Shown: piece after piece, positions 25,991 through 37,190 of the stretch | Position numbering within the stretch: the stretch's first letter is position 1 | Layout of the letters: every line of letters starts with the position of its first letter | Assembly (NCBI GenBank): GCA_936450465.1 | Contig: OW388304.1 | Coordinates: forward strand, 10,882,708 to 10,946,707 | DNA: 64,000 nt | Direction: 5' to 3' | Origin: Gibbula magus | Lineage: Eukaryota > Mollusca > Gastropoda > Trochida > Trochidae | The notes under the pieces: generated by a model | The model's database searches: none | What the model was told of the DNA's origin: nothing | Seen by the model: the letters and a program-made list of their open reading frames with translations, nothing else | Position numbers and translations under genes: made by a program

Positions 25991-28146
25991 TTCACGCTGT
26001 GCGATTTATAGTTCCGTATCTTGTAGGATCAACCTGTCGTGTGTACTGTAATGTACGCACATCAGATCACAAGTAGACACGACTTGGATGTTACCACAGT
26101 ACAACTAAAGTTGGTTACTACATGTCGAAACAACAAATCGTACAGTGAGAACGGGTCTATAAAAGAACTTTCAGGAGAACGCCCTGCATTACGTGAACCA
26201 CGGGACAATCTATAAATCCGTAAAATCCGTAAATTGTGGTAGATGTCAATAGCTACATTTACTATTGCAGTACTTGGACATAGGTCAGTAGTCATTGGTG
26301 ATAAATCCATATACGTCCACGCCATTGCACTCTTTTCTGAAGAAAGGACTTGAAAATTTGAAAATAATGACCTTGTCTCCTATCTAGTTCAATAGATTCC
26401 AAACAACGAATTTAAAGGGGAGTTTGTCAGAAACATGAGCAAAACTGTTTCCAAATGTTTCAGTCATATTAACTTACTCATAAAGATTACAATTTTGTTG
26501 GTATTATTTGTAATGAAGACCTGGTACAGCTCGCGGGTGTTCCCGAGCAGATACTGAGTTGGACACTGGGAAGTTGGCACTGCATGTGGCATCTTGAGAA
26601 CGGGGCTTTAGTCTTCCTGAAATCGACACCTTGATAAAAGATTATTTATTCAACACGTGTATGTCTTTAAGATTACAAGACTTTGTGTAACTTGTATATA
26701 CCACATAGGTGAAGTTGGGCTATGTTTTATTCATTATGTTTATTTTTAGTTGAAGGTCGTCTTGAAAGACAAAAATGAGATTAAAGCAATGTCATAAGTG
26801 AAATGAAACCCTTATATTTGTAGAAAATATTACATTAACATTTGATTGGTAATTGTATGATGGCGATATCTTGAGGTTGCCTCTAAGATATGTTCATTTT
26901 CTTTAAACGAGGCGCGCTAGTCTTGGTACAGATTTGTCCCGGCTTTATTTTTATTCAAGTATCTTGAAGGAAGAATAAATAATAAACGAAATTGAGGAAG
27001 TATTCATGTTTTAACACGGACAGTGAAATCCGCTTTAATTAAGTACTAATCGAATTTTAGAGATATTCTCATTTACATGCTAAATGTGCTACGTTAATGC
27101 CAATATTTATATCAAGATATTTTGAATTCATAATAAAATACTTAATTTCACAAAATGCACGTACATACAATAGAAACGGGACGTCACATCGGTTTACACG
27201 CCACATTATTCATCTACCCCGTGGGCAAAATATGCAAACCTACTGCGCACTTCGTCTGTTTAACAATCTCTTGGTTTCCTGTTTGTTTGCTCATTACGAG
27301 CCTATGTTTCCATTAATATAACATCCCGGATATATTTCTTTATATTTTACAGTTGAAATTGGAATGCTGTGCTGGTTTTTAAATGTCTTGTTACCCTCTG
27401 TTCGGCTATTATATATATGCTTAAGCTACTACATCTTCTTCGTCACCATGGCAATGGTTTCGTTATATTTTTACATTAATAATAAGAAAATATATTTCAC
27501 AAGTTGTTTAATGAAGTAAAAACAGTTTGACCATGCACGTTAAACTAGTATAAATGCCGGAGCTTGCTATTGTGAACCAGGTGAGGAACATATAACCAAG
27601 TTCAGTTGCACGGTTTCATTTGAAACCTTTGCATGTACATTGTATTGATGATATTGTAGTATCTTTTAGATATGATGTTACCAGAATCAGCTTGCCAGGG
27701 ACTTCACACAACCATTTACACTTCATTAATAATATTTGCTCTGTCAGAGACCAAATAATAAATACCATTGATAAATGATAGACATAACTATATTTCTTAA
27801 TCATTTAAGATATGAGAACTTTAGATAGTAACTCAGTATGCTCATTTCAATTCATTTTTTGGTTTAACATTAAACAGCGGCTGAAACACCCGGCTAAAGT
27901 TAAACAGCGACACTTACTGTTCTGAGAACAGTCGTAATACTTTCAAGTATCTACACTTCGTAATGCAATTGTCCAACTACAACATACAGACCACCAATGC
28001 CAAGTATGTCACGTTTACATTTATCTTAAATAATACAAATTAAAACGGTAAATGCGTGAGCGAAAATAGGCTGCCGTTTTGGTTCTTAGTGTTACTATTT
28101 TATATAGCGATATACTTTTGAAATGGCCATGAAGTAAAATCACGAG
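25991..28146. other. Intergenic, no gene seen
   Basis: AT-rich. An RFX X-box-like GTCACCATGGCAATGG occurs near 27443. Small frames only. Confidence 0.5.
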
Positions 28147-28508
28147 TGGAAATCCAAATCTTCCACAAACAGTCAATTAAAACATATTTCACCATGTTCA
28201 TAAATTCATTGGAAAGAGTCAACGGTTCAATTAATACATTAATACTAATGTACGTATTTACCATATTCAAAGTGCATTTTGTCATAAGAATAACATTTCC
28301 AATTGTGTGTTGCCTTAATAATGTGTATTACATGTTTACCCACTTCGTCAATTGTAGATTTCTTACTCTCTTCTGCATATATTGTGTTATGTATTTTAGC
28401 CTTGTCAAATAGTTGTTGATTACGTGGAGAGGGCTTCTATAAGTTTCACAACTTGTGCCCAATCCATTTTCTTAAATGAATAAAATATGTTTTCAATCAA
28501 TTCAATCA
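28147..28508 (+). mobile_element. LINE 3'-end copy, 5'-truncated
   Basis: Nearly identical to 29287-29650, starting at TGGAAATCCAAATCTTCCAC and running to TGAATAAAATATG and a TCAA-rich end. It keeps only the last coding codons, with substitutions, plus the 3' UTR. Confidence 0.85.
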
Positions 28509-29040
28509 TGATCCCCCCACCTCAAGGGATAACTCGCGCCAGTTCTATAACGGGCTTGTTGCATTTCGTAGCTTGTTCTGTGCCAGATCTTTATGATAGC
28601 ACAACCACGTCCATGTGCAACACGCTAATGCGCTGGCACTGAACAGTTGAATGAATGCAGCAAAATTTAAATTAGACAGTGAAAGAAACTGGCGCGAGTT
28701 TGCCTTGTGGGGAGTAGACAGACAGTAGACAGTCTTGAGTAGACATTAGAATAGGTCATATCTAGAATAGAAAACACATCCATGTACCAACAACAAGGGC
28801 TTGAGGTAAGTAAATAGGTTTTCGTGAAAACTAACTTACAAAAAGCTACAGACGCTCTGCGATGCAAAATATATTTGGACAGTGAGTCATTTCAGTATGT
28901 AAAACTGTAACACCCGGCTATTCAGGTAAGATGTGTGAATTCTAAAACAACTTGCTTTCAAATATGCTTATTGAGTGAACTAATTCAAATTCATTATCGT
29001 CATTTAAAGCAAAATTATCTGAAAAAGAATGTAAAATCCC
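28509..29040. other. Intergenic, no gene seen
   Basis: Unique sequence between two copies of the same LINE. Confidence 0.5.
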
Positions 29041-29650
29041 AAAATATTTTCTATTCGGCGATAGGAGATGAACATTATACACAGTAAGTTAAGAAATTAT
29101 TGTAGTTCCCTAAACGGTGATCTGTATCGTGTCAATTTATCTGAAAGTAAATCTTGCATTTGTGGTGCTTTAGTTGAAGATGTTTATCATTTCTTCTTGA
29201 GATGTCCAAGACATGCTGATTTCCGTTTAGAATTAAAGCAAATATTTTATAATTTAAAGGGAGAATTTGATCTTAATACAATCCTGTATGGAAATCCAAA
29301 TCTTCCACAAACAGTCAATGAAAATATATTTCACCATGTTCATAAATTCATTGGAAAGAGTCAACGGTTCAATTAATACATAAATACTAATGTACGTATT
29401 TACCATATTCAAAGTGCACTTTGTCATAAGAATAACATTTCCAATTGTGTGTTGCCTTAATAATGTATATTCCATGTTTACCCACTTCGTCACTTGTAGA
29501 TTTCTTACTCTCTTCTGCAGATATTATGTTATGTATTTTAGCCTTGTCAAATAGTTGTTGATTACGTTGAGAGGGCTTCTATAAGTTTCACAACTTGTGC
29601 CCAATCCATTTCTTAAATGAATAAAATATGTGGGTCAATCAATCAATCAA
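29041..29650 (+). mobile_element. LINE (non-LTR retrotransposon) 3' end with zinc-knuckle remnant
   Basis: The open frame at 29068-29376 (102 aa) contains the LINE ORF2 C-terminal knuckle CICGALVEDVYHFFLRC, spaced C-x-C-x8-H-x4-C, with the first Cys codon at 29155. It ends in about 270 bases of 3' UTR with AATAAAATATG and a (TCAA)n tail. RT and endonuclease domains are missing, so this is a truncated insertion. The same 3' end occurs at 15596-15735 (inverted), 28147-28508 and 31644-31730. Confidence 0.85.
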
Positions 29651-29706
29651 AAAGTTAACTACATATATCTCTTAGAGTATAAATATTTCAACCATTGCTA
29701 AATGGT

Positions 29707-30131
29707 ATACAGAGAGACAGACGAATAGAAATAATGTGAGCACATAGGAGAAATACAGAGAGACAGACGAATAGAAATAATGTGAGCACATAGGAGAAAT
29801 ACAGAGAGACAGCCGAATAGAAATAGTGTGAGCACATAGGAGAAATAAAGAGAGACAGACGAATAGAAATAATGTGAGCACATAGGAGAAATACAGAGAG
29901 ACAGACGAATAGAAATAATGTGAGCACATAGGAGAAATACAGAGAGACAGACGAATAGAAATAATGTGAGCACATAGGAGAAATACAGAGAGACAGACGA
30001 ATAGAAATAATGTGAGCACATAGGAGAAATACAGAGAGACAGACGAATAGAAATAATGTGAGCACATAGGAGAAATACAGAGAGACAGACGAATAGAAAT
30101 AATGTGAGCACATAGGAGAAATACAGAGAGA
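29707..30131. repeat. 46-bp minisatellite, about 9 units
   Basis: Units restart every 46 bases (29751, 29797, 29843 and so on to 30119) with the form ATACAGAGAGACAGACGAAT ... ATAGGAGAA. The minus strand has no stop in any phase, so three overlapping frames of 148-171 codons stay open. They are not genes. Confidence 0.95.
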
Positions 30132-31577
30132 CATAAACAGGCAGAAACAAAGACATTGTCTTTAATCTCACGAACAAAATTGTTCAATACATACTAAAAA
30201 GTGAAAGTTCTTAAAATATGTATATTACATCTTTTGAAATTTTTACATATCAGTTTATAATGATATATTTATTCATTAATAGAATCTCTTTTTCAATATC
30301 CGTAGCGTATATTTTCCATTATACATGAATACATATATCATGAAAGACATTTTGTAGATTACGAAATATATCCTCATCACAGAATTAAAAATCGACTTTA
30401 TCTGGCAGAAATAATTAGGGTTTGACTCTCTTGAACATTTTGTATCGTTTCTTTAGCCCGTCGGTGTGCGTATCTTCACACTCCGAGTGTCTCCACATGA
30501 AGACTTTCTAAACGGAAAGTAACATTATATTACTATAATCTTAGAGCTAGTCTAGCCCTAGTCCCGTTTTCTCTCCCCCTCTCTCCCTCAGTGATCATGA
30601 TTCTAGAAAATTCTCTTTCCATGGCGCATACCTAGACTTTATGAATTCATTTTTCAGTGATAAAAAATATCATTTTTGTGGGTAGATTATCAAAAATGTG
30701 AATCAAACACGTTTGTAATCATGTCATGTTTGTCAAACGTGTAATTGCGTTTTGAGTGGTCATGCCTGTTTTTGAATATGCAAATGTGAATATAGGTGAT
30801 GTAATATATTGCATACTCAATCCAGTCTAACCTAGGGCGGTTTGGCCAAATAAAGAGTCCATTTATGAAGTAACAAACAAAGTCACTGTGTCTATATCTT
30901 ATCTACATGGCCCGGCGTGACTATTTATCTTTAACAAGGTTATATGGTGATATATATCACTCACTTATCTCCTTCTGAAGTTGACATGAATCACGGTTGT
31001 CTCATATCAAACCGGTTTGTGTAACAGAGTGGTAATATTACGTTGACAACGCAATCCGGTTAAAATAACGCAAACTGGTTTGTGTTTTGAGATGAACCGG
31101 GTTTGAATAATAAATTTGGGTGTAATTCACAGCAGTCGAGATGAGTGTATATGATGATAAAGTCTTGTTTAAGATCTCATAGAGCAGGACGGGGTGACAT
31201 TCTAGAATGAGTAATAACTTAAGTAAATAATATGTAACATTCAGTGAATAACGAAAATAATCTAACGGAACAGGTTCAAAAGATATATTCTTTTAAATTG
31301 TCGAGATATTTGCTCCATAATTCATCATCTTACGCTGAAGACGTCTATGTAAAATTAAGATTTTTTAAAACGTCCACATGTGACCTCTGTTAGTTGTAGG
31401 ACCGTCATCATATTTACAATGTATCATCCGCACTATAGTAAATGTACGTATTGCTCAAGGTTTCAACATTCGTGTGTGTTTACCGTCCTTAATAAAAAGA
31501 ATTCCGTTTAGAGGGTGCTCTTGGGGGTTGATAAAGGGATAGAGTGTAGAATATATATGAGGTGGAAGGTATCTAAC
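30132..31577. other. Intergenic, no gene seen
   Basis: AT-rich unique sequence. Confidence 0.5.
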
Positions 31578-31744
31578 TTTCAAAACTTGTTATTGGTGTT
31601 TCGGAAAGGTTTCGTTTTTATTCCGCAAAGATAATACACTTGTTTTAAAATAGTTGTTGATTACGAGGAGAGGGCTTCTATAAGTTTCATAACTTGTGCC
31701 CAATCCATTTCTTAAATGAATAAAATATGTTTTCAAAACTTGTT
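31578..31744 (+). mobile_element. Short LINE 3'-end insertion with 14-bp target-site duplication
   Basis: Identical flanks TTTCAAAACTTGTT lie at 31578-31591 and 31731-31744. From about 31644 the insert matches the 3' end of the 29041 family (GTTGTTGATTACG, GAGAGGGCTTCTATAAG, TGCCCAATCCATTTC, GAATAAAATATG). The first 50 bases after the left flank do not match the other copies. Confidence 0.75.
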
Positions 31745-32208
31745 TTATATGAACAAATACTAAAGAACAACTTAAAGCTCCAGGCCCAGATTGTATGACT
31801 AATGAGCATATCAAGTATGAAGGGAGATCACTCATCAAGCATATTGTCTCACTGTATAATACCATTATCAAATATGAGTATATGCCACGTGTTTATAACC
31901 TAGGTGAAATCCTCCCAATCCACAAAGGTAAAGGAAAGGGCAAGATCGATCCCTCTAATTACCGTGGCATAACGTTAACATCTACACTAAGTAAATTACT
32001 AGAACGCTTGCTGTAGATAGAATTGAGAAATGGACAGACATTTACACTTCCTTCCCCCACCATTTCCAGTTTGGTTTTAGAACACAAGTAGGAGCTGAAA
32101 TTGCAGCGCTCACACTTACTGAAACCATAGCTGCAGTTGCTTCGCCAAACTAGGCTCTTTGACACCCTGACGTCGCCTTTCTAAACACGATAATACTGGA
32201 GGAAGAGG

Positions 32209-32250
<42 letters not shown>

Positions 32251-33406
32251 CTACAGTTCTGCAGCTTACTGAAACCCTTGCCTGTTACAATTGAAAGAAG
32301 CTCACAAGTATACTGTGCTTTTCTCGACAATGAGAAAGTGTTTGATCGGGTGTGGCATGGTGGTCTATTTAATAAGTTAGACAAACTTGGTATATCTGAC
32401 TTCTCCGTTTATCTTATATGTCTATGCAATCTTATGTTGTTCAATGGTTCAAATCGAGAACATTTCATGTTAAACAAGGTGTTGGACAAGGCCGGGTTAT
32501 ATCGACTTGGCTGTTTTCATTGTTTATAAATGGTTTGTTGCATGATTTAAATCAGACAAGGTATGGATTATGCCTCCCATGGGGAAAATGTCCTGGCATA
32601 TTGCTAGCTGATGATACGACTCTTACCAGCTCTAACCCAAAGGGATTGCAATGTATGTTAGATGTAACTGGAAGTTATGCAAACAAGTGGAAGCTTAAAT
32701 ATAACGTAAGCAAGAGTGCTGTATTGATGTTTGGTTGCAACAAAAATATCTGTTCCTGTGAGTTCTACTGCGATGTGGCCTCTGCTGCTACATGGTAGAT
32801 TGTGTAAAAGTAGCATCATTTCTCCTTCAAAGAGATGTTTGACAAATAGTTGGACAATACTTTAATGAGCGCAATATTGCCAGGAAGCAGAAGTGGGACA
32901 TGAAGTCTCCTATATTTCATATGATGGAATTATTAGTTAATTATGATATTCACGAAGCAATTAATCCTTATCAAACTTGACTCCCTCCCCATTCAGTCAA
33001 AGGAATGCACATGTGGTACTGTGACATATGATATTTTAGAACATGTTTGTATGTCTTGCAAGATGAATATGTCCTATAGAAACATTTCATGTGATATACA
33101 AGATATGTGATCTTATTGATGTTGATGTATTTGTGAAACTAGATACATACGATGATGATGATGATGATGATCAGTTTCTGAACTTTTTACTCGGAGAAAT
33201 ACCCGATAATGTACAAGATCAGTTAAACTATTATGTATGGACAAATGTAATTACATGCGTGTCAAAGTCTGTGTCAAAACGGACGAATAGTGATTGTTGT
33301 ACCATTCCTTACCCTGTATAATCATCTAATGTACATGTACATTTTGTGTCAATAATATAACTGTATAAACATATGTAATTTTCAAATCTTTTGAGGAAAT
33401 AAAGAA

Positions 33407-33438
<32 letters not shown>

Positions 33439-33439
33439 A
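31745..33439 (+). mobile_element. Decayed LINE with reverse-transcriptase domain
   Basis: RT signatures occur in order over several frames. APGPDCMTNEHIK and HKGKGKGKIDPSNYRGITLT (31770-31980) come first, then FLDNEKVFDRVWHGGL (about 32320), GVGQGRVISTWLFSLFINGL (about 32480) and the catalytic LADDTTL, with its Asp-Asp at about 32610-32615. Near 33006 a CTCG...H...C zinc knuckle is still readable. The copy ends with AATAAAG and an (ATCT)n tail (33408-33439). Stops near 32014 and 32785, a frame change between 32278 and 32418, a TA-repeat interruption and loss of the 5' half make it a pseudogene. Confidence 0.85.
32209..32249. repeat. (TA)20 microsatellite inside the LINE relic
   Basis: An uninterrupted TA tract of about 41 bases breaks the RT reading frame. 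Confidence 0.95.
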
Positions 33440-33744
33440 TGTGTAAGAAGGGAGAAACGTAAAATATCGTACAGACAACAAAGTTGGTGCTGCGTATTTA
33501 AAAAGACATCATCTAAATCATCGCAATATTTTCGCAAATGATTAAATTTAAAATACAGGCGCCATACGAAATACAAGCATAATATGCTGCAAGGGCTACT
33601 GAGTTTTACTCCTGCAAGAGTTGTTTCCCTTGAATACTTCAATTGTAGTGTCTACAAGTAACAACAAATATATATTTGACTTATATACCGTAAGTTAAAT
33701 CTCGGACATAATTATTAATTAATGTAATCTAAGTGCGTGACGTA
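33440..33744. other. Intergenic, no gene seen
   Basis: Unique sequence. Confidence 0.5.
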
Positions 33745-33835
33745 TTTACTGGGACTTCGGGCGTGGGTTCGAATCCCGCATGGGACTCGGCCCGAAAAAG
33801 TACAAGACTTTGTACTATTTAAGGTAGTGTCATGC
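33745..33835 (+). mobile_element. tRNA-derived SINE fragment (family 2)
   Basis: A perfect B box, GGTTCGAATCC, lies at 33766-33776. It is followed by GGGACTCGGCCCGAAAAAG and TACAAGACTTTGTAC, the body shared with 5945-6090. The A box is not clear. Confidence 0.6.
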
Positions 33836-34320
33836 CAAATATAACCATGTTATACACAATATTTGTTCACACATGTAACAGTTGTTGAATAATGGGATGA
33901 GCGTTGAAATAATTTGTGAAAAGATTCTGAACAAAAAAGATCGATGCATTGGATTCGAACTGAAATACTCACAGCCATAGCAGCGTAAGTTAGGGCGATT
34001 TTTGACTGGAAATTTAGAGTTACCTCCCTTAGACCAATCTGGCATCCAAACTTTCACGCATAAGGTGAGATTGTAGTAGGCGTATCATGATTGTTAGTGT
34101 AAATAAACATAAATTAACTTATTAGAAAATTAGATTGTCATTCTGCTAATGAAGCCTGCATAATGATAACAAGAAGCTATTGAATGCAGCGATGCAGGTT
34201 CAATTGAAAAACATTCCATTGATGATAAAATCAAGGCTTTCCTGTTTAGGGGTCCTGTTTAGTTCGTGGCTTCTTTCTCAAATCATATAGAATGGCATCT
34301 TCTATAACTTACTGCCAATA
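33836..34320. other. Intergenic, with one CTCCCTT motif
   Basis: Contains AGTTACCTCCCTTA at 34018-34031, one of the recurrent motifs described in findings. No gene. Confidence 0.5.
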
Positions 34321-34548
34321 TGTTATTTATGCCGTAACATCGCCAGACTCAAGTCCATTTGGGATATCTTACTTGAAATAGAATTACTAAATGTCATACA
34401 GTGTCCCCACTATGAGAAAATAAAACAAGAAATGCACAAAAACTGCTGTTTGTATTCATTTAGATCTAATCAGTATACTTTTTGCAGTCCGGTTTTTGAA
34501 AATGCAGCTAGAAAACTTCAGAAGAAAAAAATTGTATCAGAGACTCTC
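34321..34548 (+). mobile_element. Possible decayed LINE C-terminal fragment
   Basis: The frame starting at 34321 reads CYLCRNIARLK then QCPHYEKIKQEM, similar in style to the C-terminal knuckle of LINE ORF2 (CxxC followed later by CPHY). Spacing is not standard and no RT domain is visible, so this is tentative. Confidence 0.3.
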
Positions 34549-34864
34549 TAACCAGAGGGACCTGCATCTCCAAGAACTCTCTCTGTCATCATCCAATGCA
34601 CATGATGACTGTCATGAGTTAATCACCACGCACAACGCTCTGGTGTATCTAGGTTTTTGTTGTAAAATCAACATTTGACCGCAGACAGTCCAACACCACT
34701 ACGAGAGACAAATTTCGGTTTCATGCAAGGAGATCAAATTGAATTTAGCAATAGATGAATGCTTTTATGATGCGTTTCTAACAAACTGGTATTTAGGGGG
34801 AATTATTCAGCATGTATACAGTGCTGTCTGGTAATGCTACTGACCTAAGAGATAACGGACCCTT

Positions 34865-35195
34865 TATACCAGTAAAGTGGGCGGGATAGCGCAGTGGTTA
34901 GCGCGGTCGGCTTCGGATCAAGAGGTCCGGGGTTCGAATCCCGCCAGGGGCAAGGCAACTTTGTTTGCAGTAGAGAACTGTTCTACATGCAGTAAGGTTT
35001 GGGTGCAATGCTACACTGAATTTCAGTGCAGTACCACCCATGGTTCGCTAGTTCCAGCAGGTTTCACCGCAATGCATAGCCACATGGCGTTGCGGGCTTT
35101 CTCCCTGCCATAATACTAGCAGCCGCGATATAAGTGAAATACTCTTGAAAGTGGCGTTAAACTCCAACTCACCTCACCTTACCTATACCAGTAAA
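34865..35195 (+). mobile_element. Full-length tRNA-derived SINE with perfect 12-bp target-site duplication
   Basis: Identical 12-mers TATACCAGTAAA flank the element (34865-34876 and 35184-35195). The head has an A box TAGCGCAGTGG (34887-34897) and a B box GGTTCGAATCC (34931-34941). The anticodon-loop-like CTTCGGA resembles tRNA-Arg(TCG). The body continues with GGTTTGGGTGCAATGC, CACCCATGGTTCGCTAG and GCAGCCGCGATATAAGTG, and ends in a CTCACCTCACC-type tail. It is an RNA polymerase III-type retroposon, and the perfect duplication suggests a fairly recent insertion. The 78-codon frame here is a typical spurious SINE ORF. Confidence 0.92.
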
Positions 35196-35689
35196 ATATT
35201 TCACATGTGAAAAATTTATTTCAAGATGAAAGTTTAGGCTTTTAGTAATCATATAAATGTAGAAATTTTAAGTAGAATTGTTAAATGCATTGACACTGAA
35301 AGTAATCAGATGACTACCCCCCTAATTTCATTGGTCAACAAGTGTAGGCTAAAGATACGCAGTCAGTTTGACTACACCATTCACTTCCAATTTTACGAAA
35401 ACTATGAATGTTTAAAGTGTTCCCAGAAGCTTATGAAAGGACTAGTAGATAGTAGTCGAAGTATTTGGTTTCCTTTGACATTTGCTATGTGAGAGAGCAA
35501 AATGTTTTATGATGTCTTGTTCGTTATGATTTTTGTAATTTGTCACTATTTTGATCAATAAACATCATTCTAAAAACTTTTACCTACTACAAACAATGCA
35601 ATATCTTCTAAAATTTCCAAAAGAAACAATAATTGAAGTCGATACACTCTCTATGTTTACTTTATGTTGTATTTGTGGCAGTGCGTATC
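35196..35689. other. Unclassified unique sequence
   Basis: Contains a 60-codon frame (35310-35492) and an AATAAA near 35558. Nothing recognisable. Confidence 0.4.
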
Positions 35690-36027
35690 TTAACCCTCCA
35701 CTATATCACCCCTGGGACACTCCATCTGAGAAATCTGTATTTAAATTACCAGCCTTTGGCCAGCGTGAGGCAATCAAACTGCTACGTAGCTTGGACCAAC
35801 GAGCCAATGACACTTCATATCACCTATGGTAGTTGCAAAGCACACACCTCATGGGCGCTGTCATTTTGTTAGCCATCTGTTACTGGGTAATTCCCTTGAC
35901 CATTTCCGTCTTATCCTATCGAACATTTTCATTGGTTACAGATTTTGTCAAGCAGACCAAGGGTTGGTAATTTGAGTACATATTTCTCTGATAGAGTGTC
36001 CAAGGGGTGATATAGTGGAGAGTAACG
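35690..36027. mobile_element. MITE with about 75-bp terminal inverted repeats
   Basis: The left arm starting at 35693 (CCTCCACTATATCACCCC, GGGACACTCCATCTGAGAAA) is the inverted copy of the right arm ending near 36027 (GATAGAGTGTCCAAGGGG, TGATATAGTGGAGAG). Left TTA and right TAA-type edges would fit a short target-site duplication, but this is uncertain. The 93-codon frame at 35551-35832 crosses the left arm and is not a gene. Confidence 0.8.
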
Positions 36028-36048
36028 GACCATATTATAAAACCCTGG

Positions 36049-36129
36049 GTAACCGAGGATAGTAGAAATGGTGATATAACTGAGGATAGTAGAAATGGTG
36101 ATATAACCGAGGATGGTAGAAATGATGAC
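36049..36129. repeat. 27-bp tandem repeat, 3 units
   Basis: Three consecutive 27-mers beginning GTAACCGAGG or ATAACYGAGG and ending TAGAAATGGTGAT, about 100 bases upstream of the start codon at 36233. Confidence 0.92.
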
Positions 36130-36209
36130 ATAACAAGCTTTAGTCCCCCATTGTATCTTGTATCTGTGAGTAAAGTATGAATTACTTTTCTTATTCAGTT
36201 ACTGAATAC

Positions 36210-36228
36210 AACTTCCTTACTGTTTCAG
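36210..36228 (+). promoter_or_regulatory. Probable 3' splice acceptor before the DUF4504-like coding exon
   Basis: The pyrimidine-rich CTTCCTTACTGTTTCAG ends in AG at 36227-36228, four bases before the ATG. This implies an upstream non-coding exon, and leaves the whole coding sequence in one exon. Confidence 0.5.
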
Positions 36229-36232
36229 AAAG

Positions 36233-37153
36233 ATGTTGGAATCAAAGACAACCTGTCAAGAATGGAAACATCTTATTCTAAAGGCAATGTGTCGAAAACA
36301 CGTGAAGCGGTGGCGGGAAATCGTGTTGGACTTACTGTGTGTAGATTTGGGACTCAAACCAGCGTTGCTATGGGATTATGCTAGTATTTCAGAAGAATCT
36401 ATGGAATTTTTTCTAACTGAAGCTAAAAAATATAATTTGTTAAGTAATTCACTGAGACTAGTTGTTATAGAATCTGATATGATTCTCCTCAAAGATTATC
36501 CCCAAGAGGATCGTAACTTGATTATTCCTGATAGGGAGAATTCAAGGAATAACAATTCAGAAGGAGATTATCAGAGTAAAGACAATTTCAAGGAAGATAA
36601 TCCTAGTAATCCTAAAGAAACTAAGGATCATCTTGATGGAAATAAAGCTGACAAAAATCAACCTTCATATCTAACGGACGGACATGAAGTAAGATTCATT
36701 GACGTCACATATACTCTTACACAACCAAAACTGGCGGATGTTGAGTCAATACATAAAAATTCAAAAGTTTATTCTTCTATTTTACGAGGAGCAAGAAAAG
36801 TGAGTATTGAAGACAATAACTTCAACCCTACTTCCTTATTTGGATTGTTGTTGGGTTACCCAATCGTATACTGGTATGATATAGATGTCGATACAGGAAG
36901 TAACTGTCTCTCTTATCAGCCAATGAGAGTCTTCAAGCTGACAGGTAATTTAGGGGAATTCCCTAAGGAGAACCTTGGACTGAAATCGCACACTGTGTTT
37001 TCTTTCAGTGTGCCTGAATGTGTTATTGGTGAACTGGGAAGTTTGGTATCTCAATGGAAAGAACGACACATTAACAACGAAAAATGGAGGCCGTTGTTTG
37101 ATGCTCTTCAGTTTGAGGAGGAAATAAAGTGTCTTCCTAGTGTTTGCTTATGA
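36233..37153 (+). CDS. C1orf74/UPF0739-like protein (DUF4504 family), single coding exon
   Basis: This uninterrupted 306-codon frame is by far the longest non-repetitive one in the first 49 kb. The N-terminal part is helical, with DLLCVDLGLKPALLWDYA at about residues 32-49. A hydrophilic, Asn/Asp/Lys-rich linker of low complexity follows (about 90-145), then a C-terminal block with FGLLLGYPIVYWYD (about 204-217) and NCLSYQPMRVFKL (about 224-236). The GLKPALL and LLGYP-YW segments and the overall length resemble the C1orf74 homologue family of unknown function; this is recognition from the sequence pattern, not a search. No signal peptide or membrane segment is evident, so a soluble intracellular protein is likely. 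The start is supported by a splice-acceptor-like TTTCAG just upstream. TGA is at 37151-37153 and AATAAA lies about 30 bases later. The linker is longer than I would expect for the family and may be lineage-specific. Confidence 0.6.
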   Translation: MLESKTTCQEWKHLILKAMCRKHVKRWREIVLDLLCVDLGLKPALLWDYASISEESMEFFLTEAKKYNLLSNSLRLVVIESDMILLKDYPQEDRNLIIPDRENSRNNNSEGDYQSKDNFKEDNPSNPKETKDHLDGNKADKNQPSYLTDGHEVRFIDVTYTLTQPKLADVESIHKNSKVYSSILRGARKVSIEDNNFNPTSLFGLLLGYPIVYWYDIDVDTGSNCLSYQPMRVFKLTGNLGEFPKENLGLKSHTVFSFSVPECVIGELGSLVSQWKERHINNEKWRPLFDALQFEEEIKCLPSVCL

Positions 37154-37184
37154 TAAATTAAAAATTGTCTTGTATGTTAGACAG

Positions 37185-37190
37185 AATAAA
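37185..37190 (+). terminator. Candidate polyadenylation signal AATAAA
   Basis: A canonical hexamer 32 bases after the stop codon of the DUF4504-like gene. A later AATAAA near 37438 is an alternative. Confidence 0.5.

Noticed and set aside
29672..30187. Three long overlapping minus-strand frames (148-171 codons) resembling a Cys/Ser/Tyr-rich membrane protein
   Set aside because: They are produced by a 46-bp tandem repeat lacking minus-strand stops in any phase.
31795..32798. A working reverse-transcriptase gene
   Set aside because: RT motifs are present but split by stops, a frame change and a TA tract, with the 5' half missing.
34877..34945. Functional tRNA-Arg gene
   Set aside because: Although A and B boxes and an Arg-like anticodon loop are present, the sequence is the head of a SINE with a body, tail and perfect target-site duplication, and stem pairing is poor.
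35551..35832. 93-codon plus frame
   Set aside because: Much of it is the terminal inverted repeat of a MITE.
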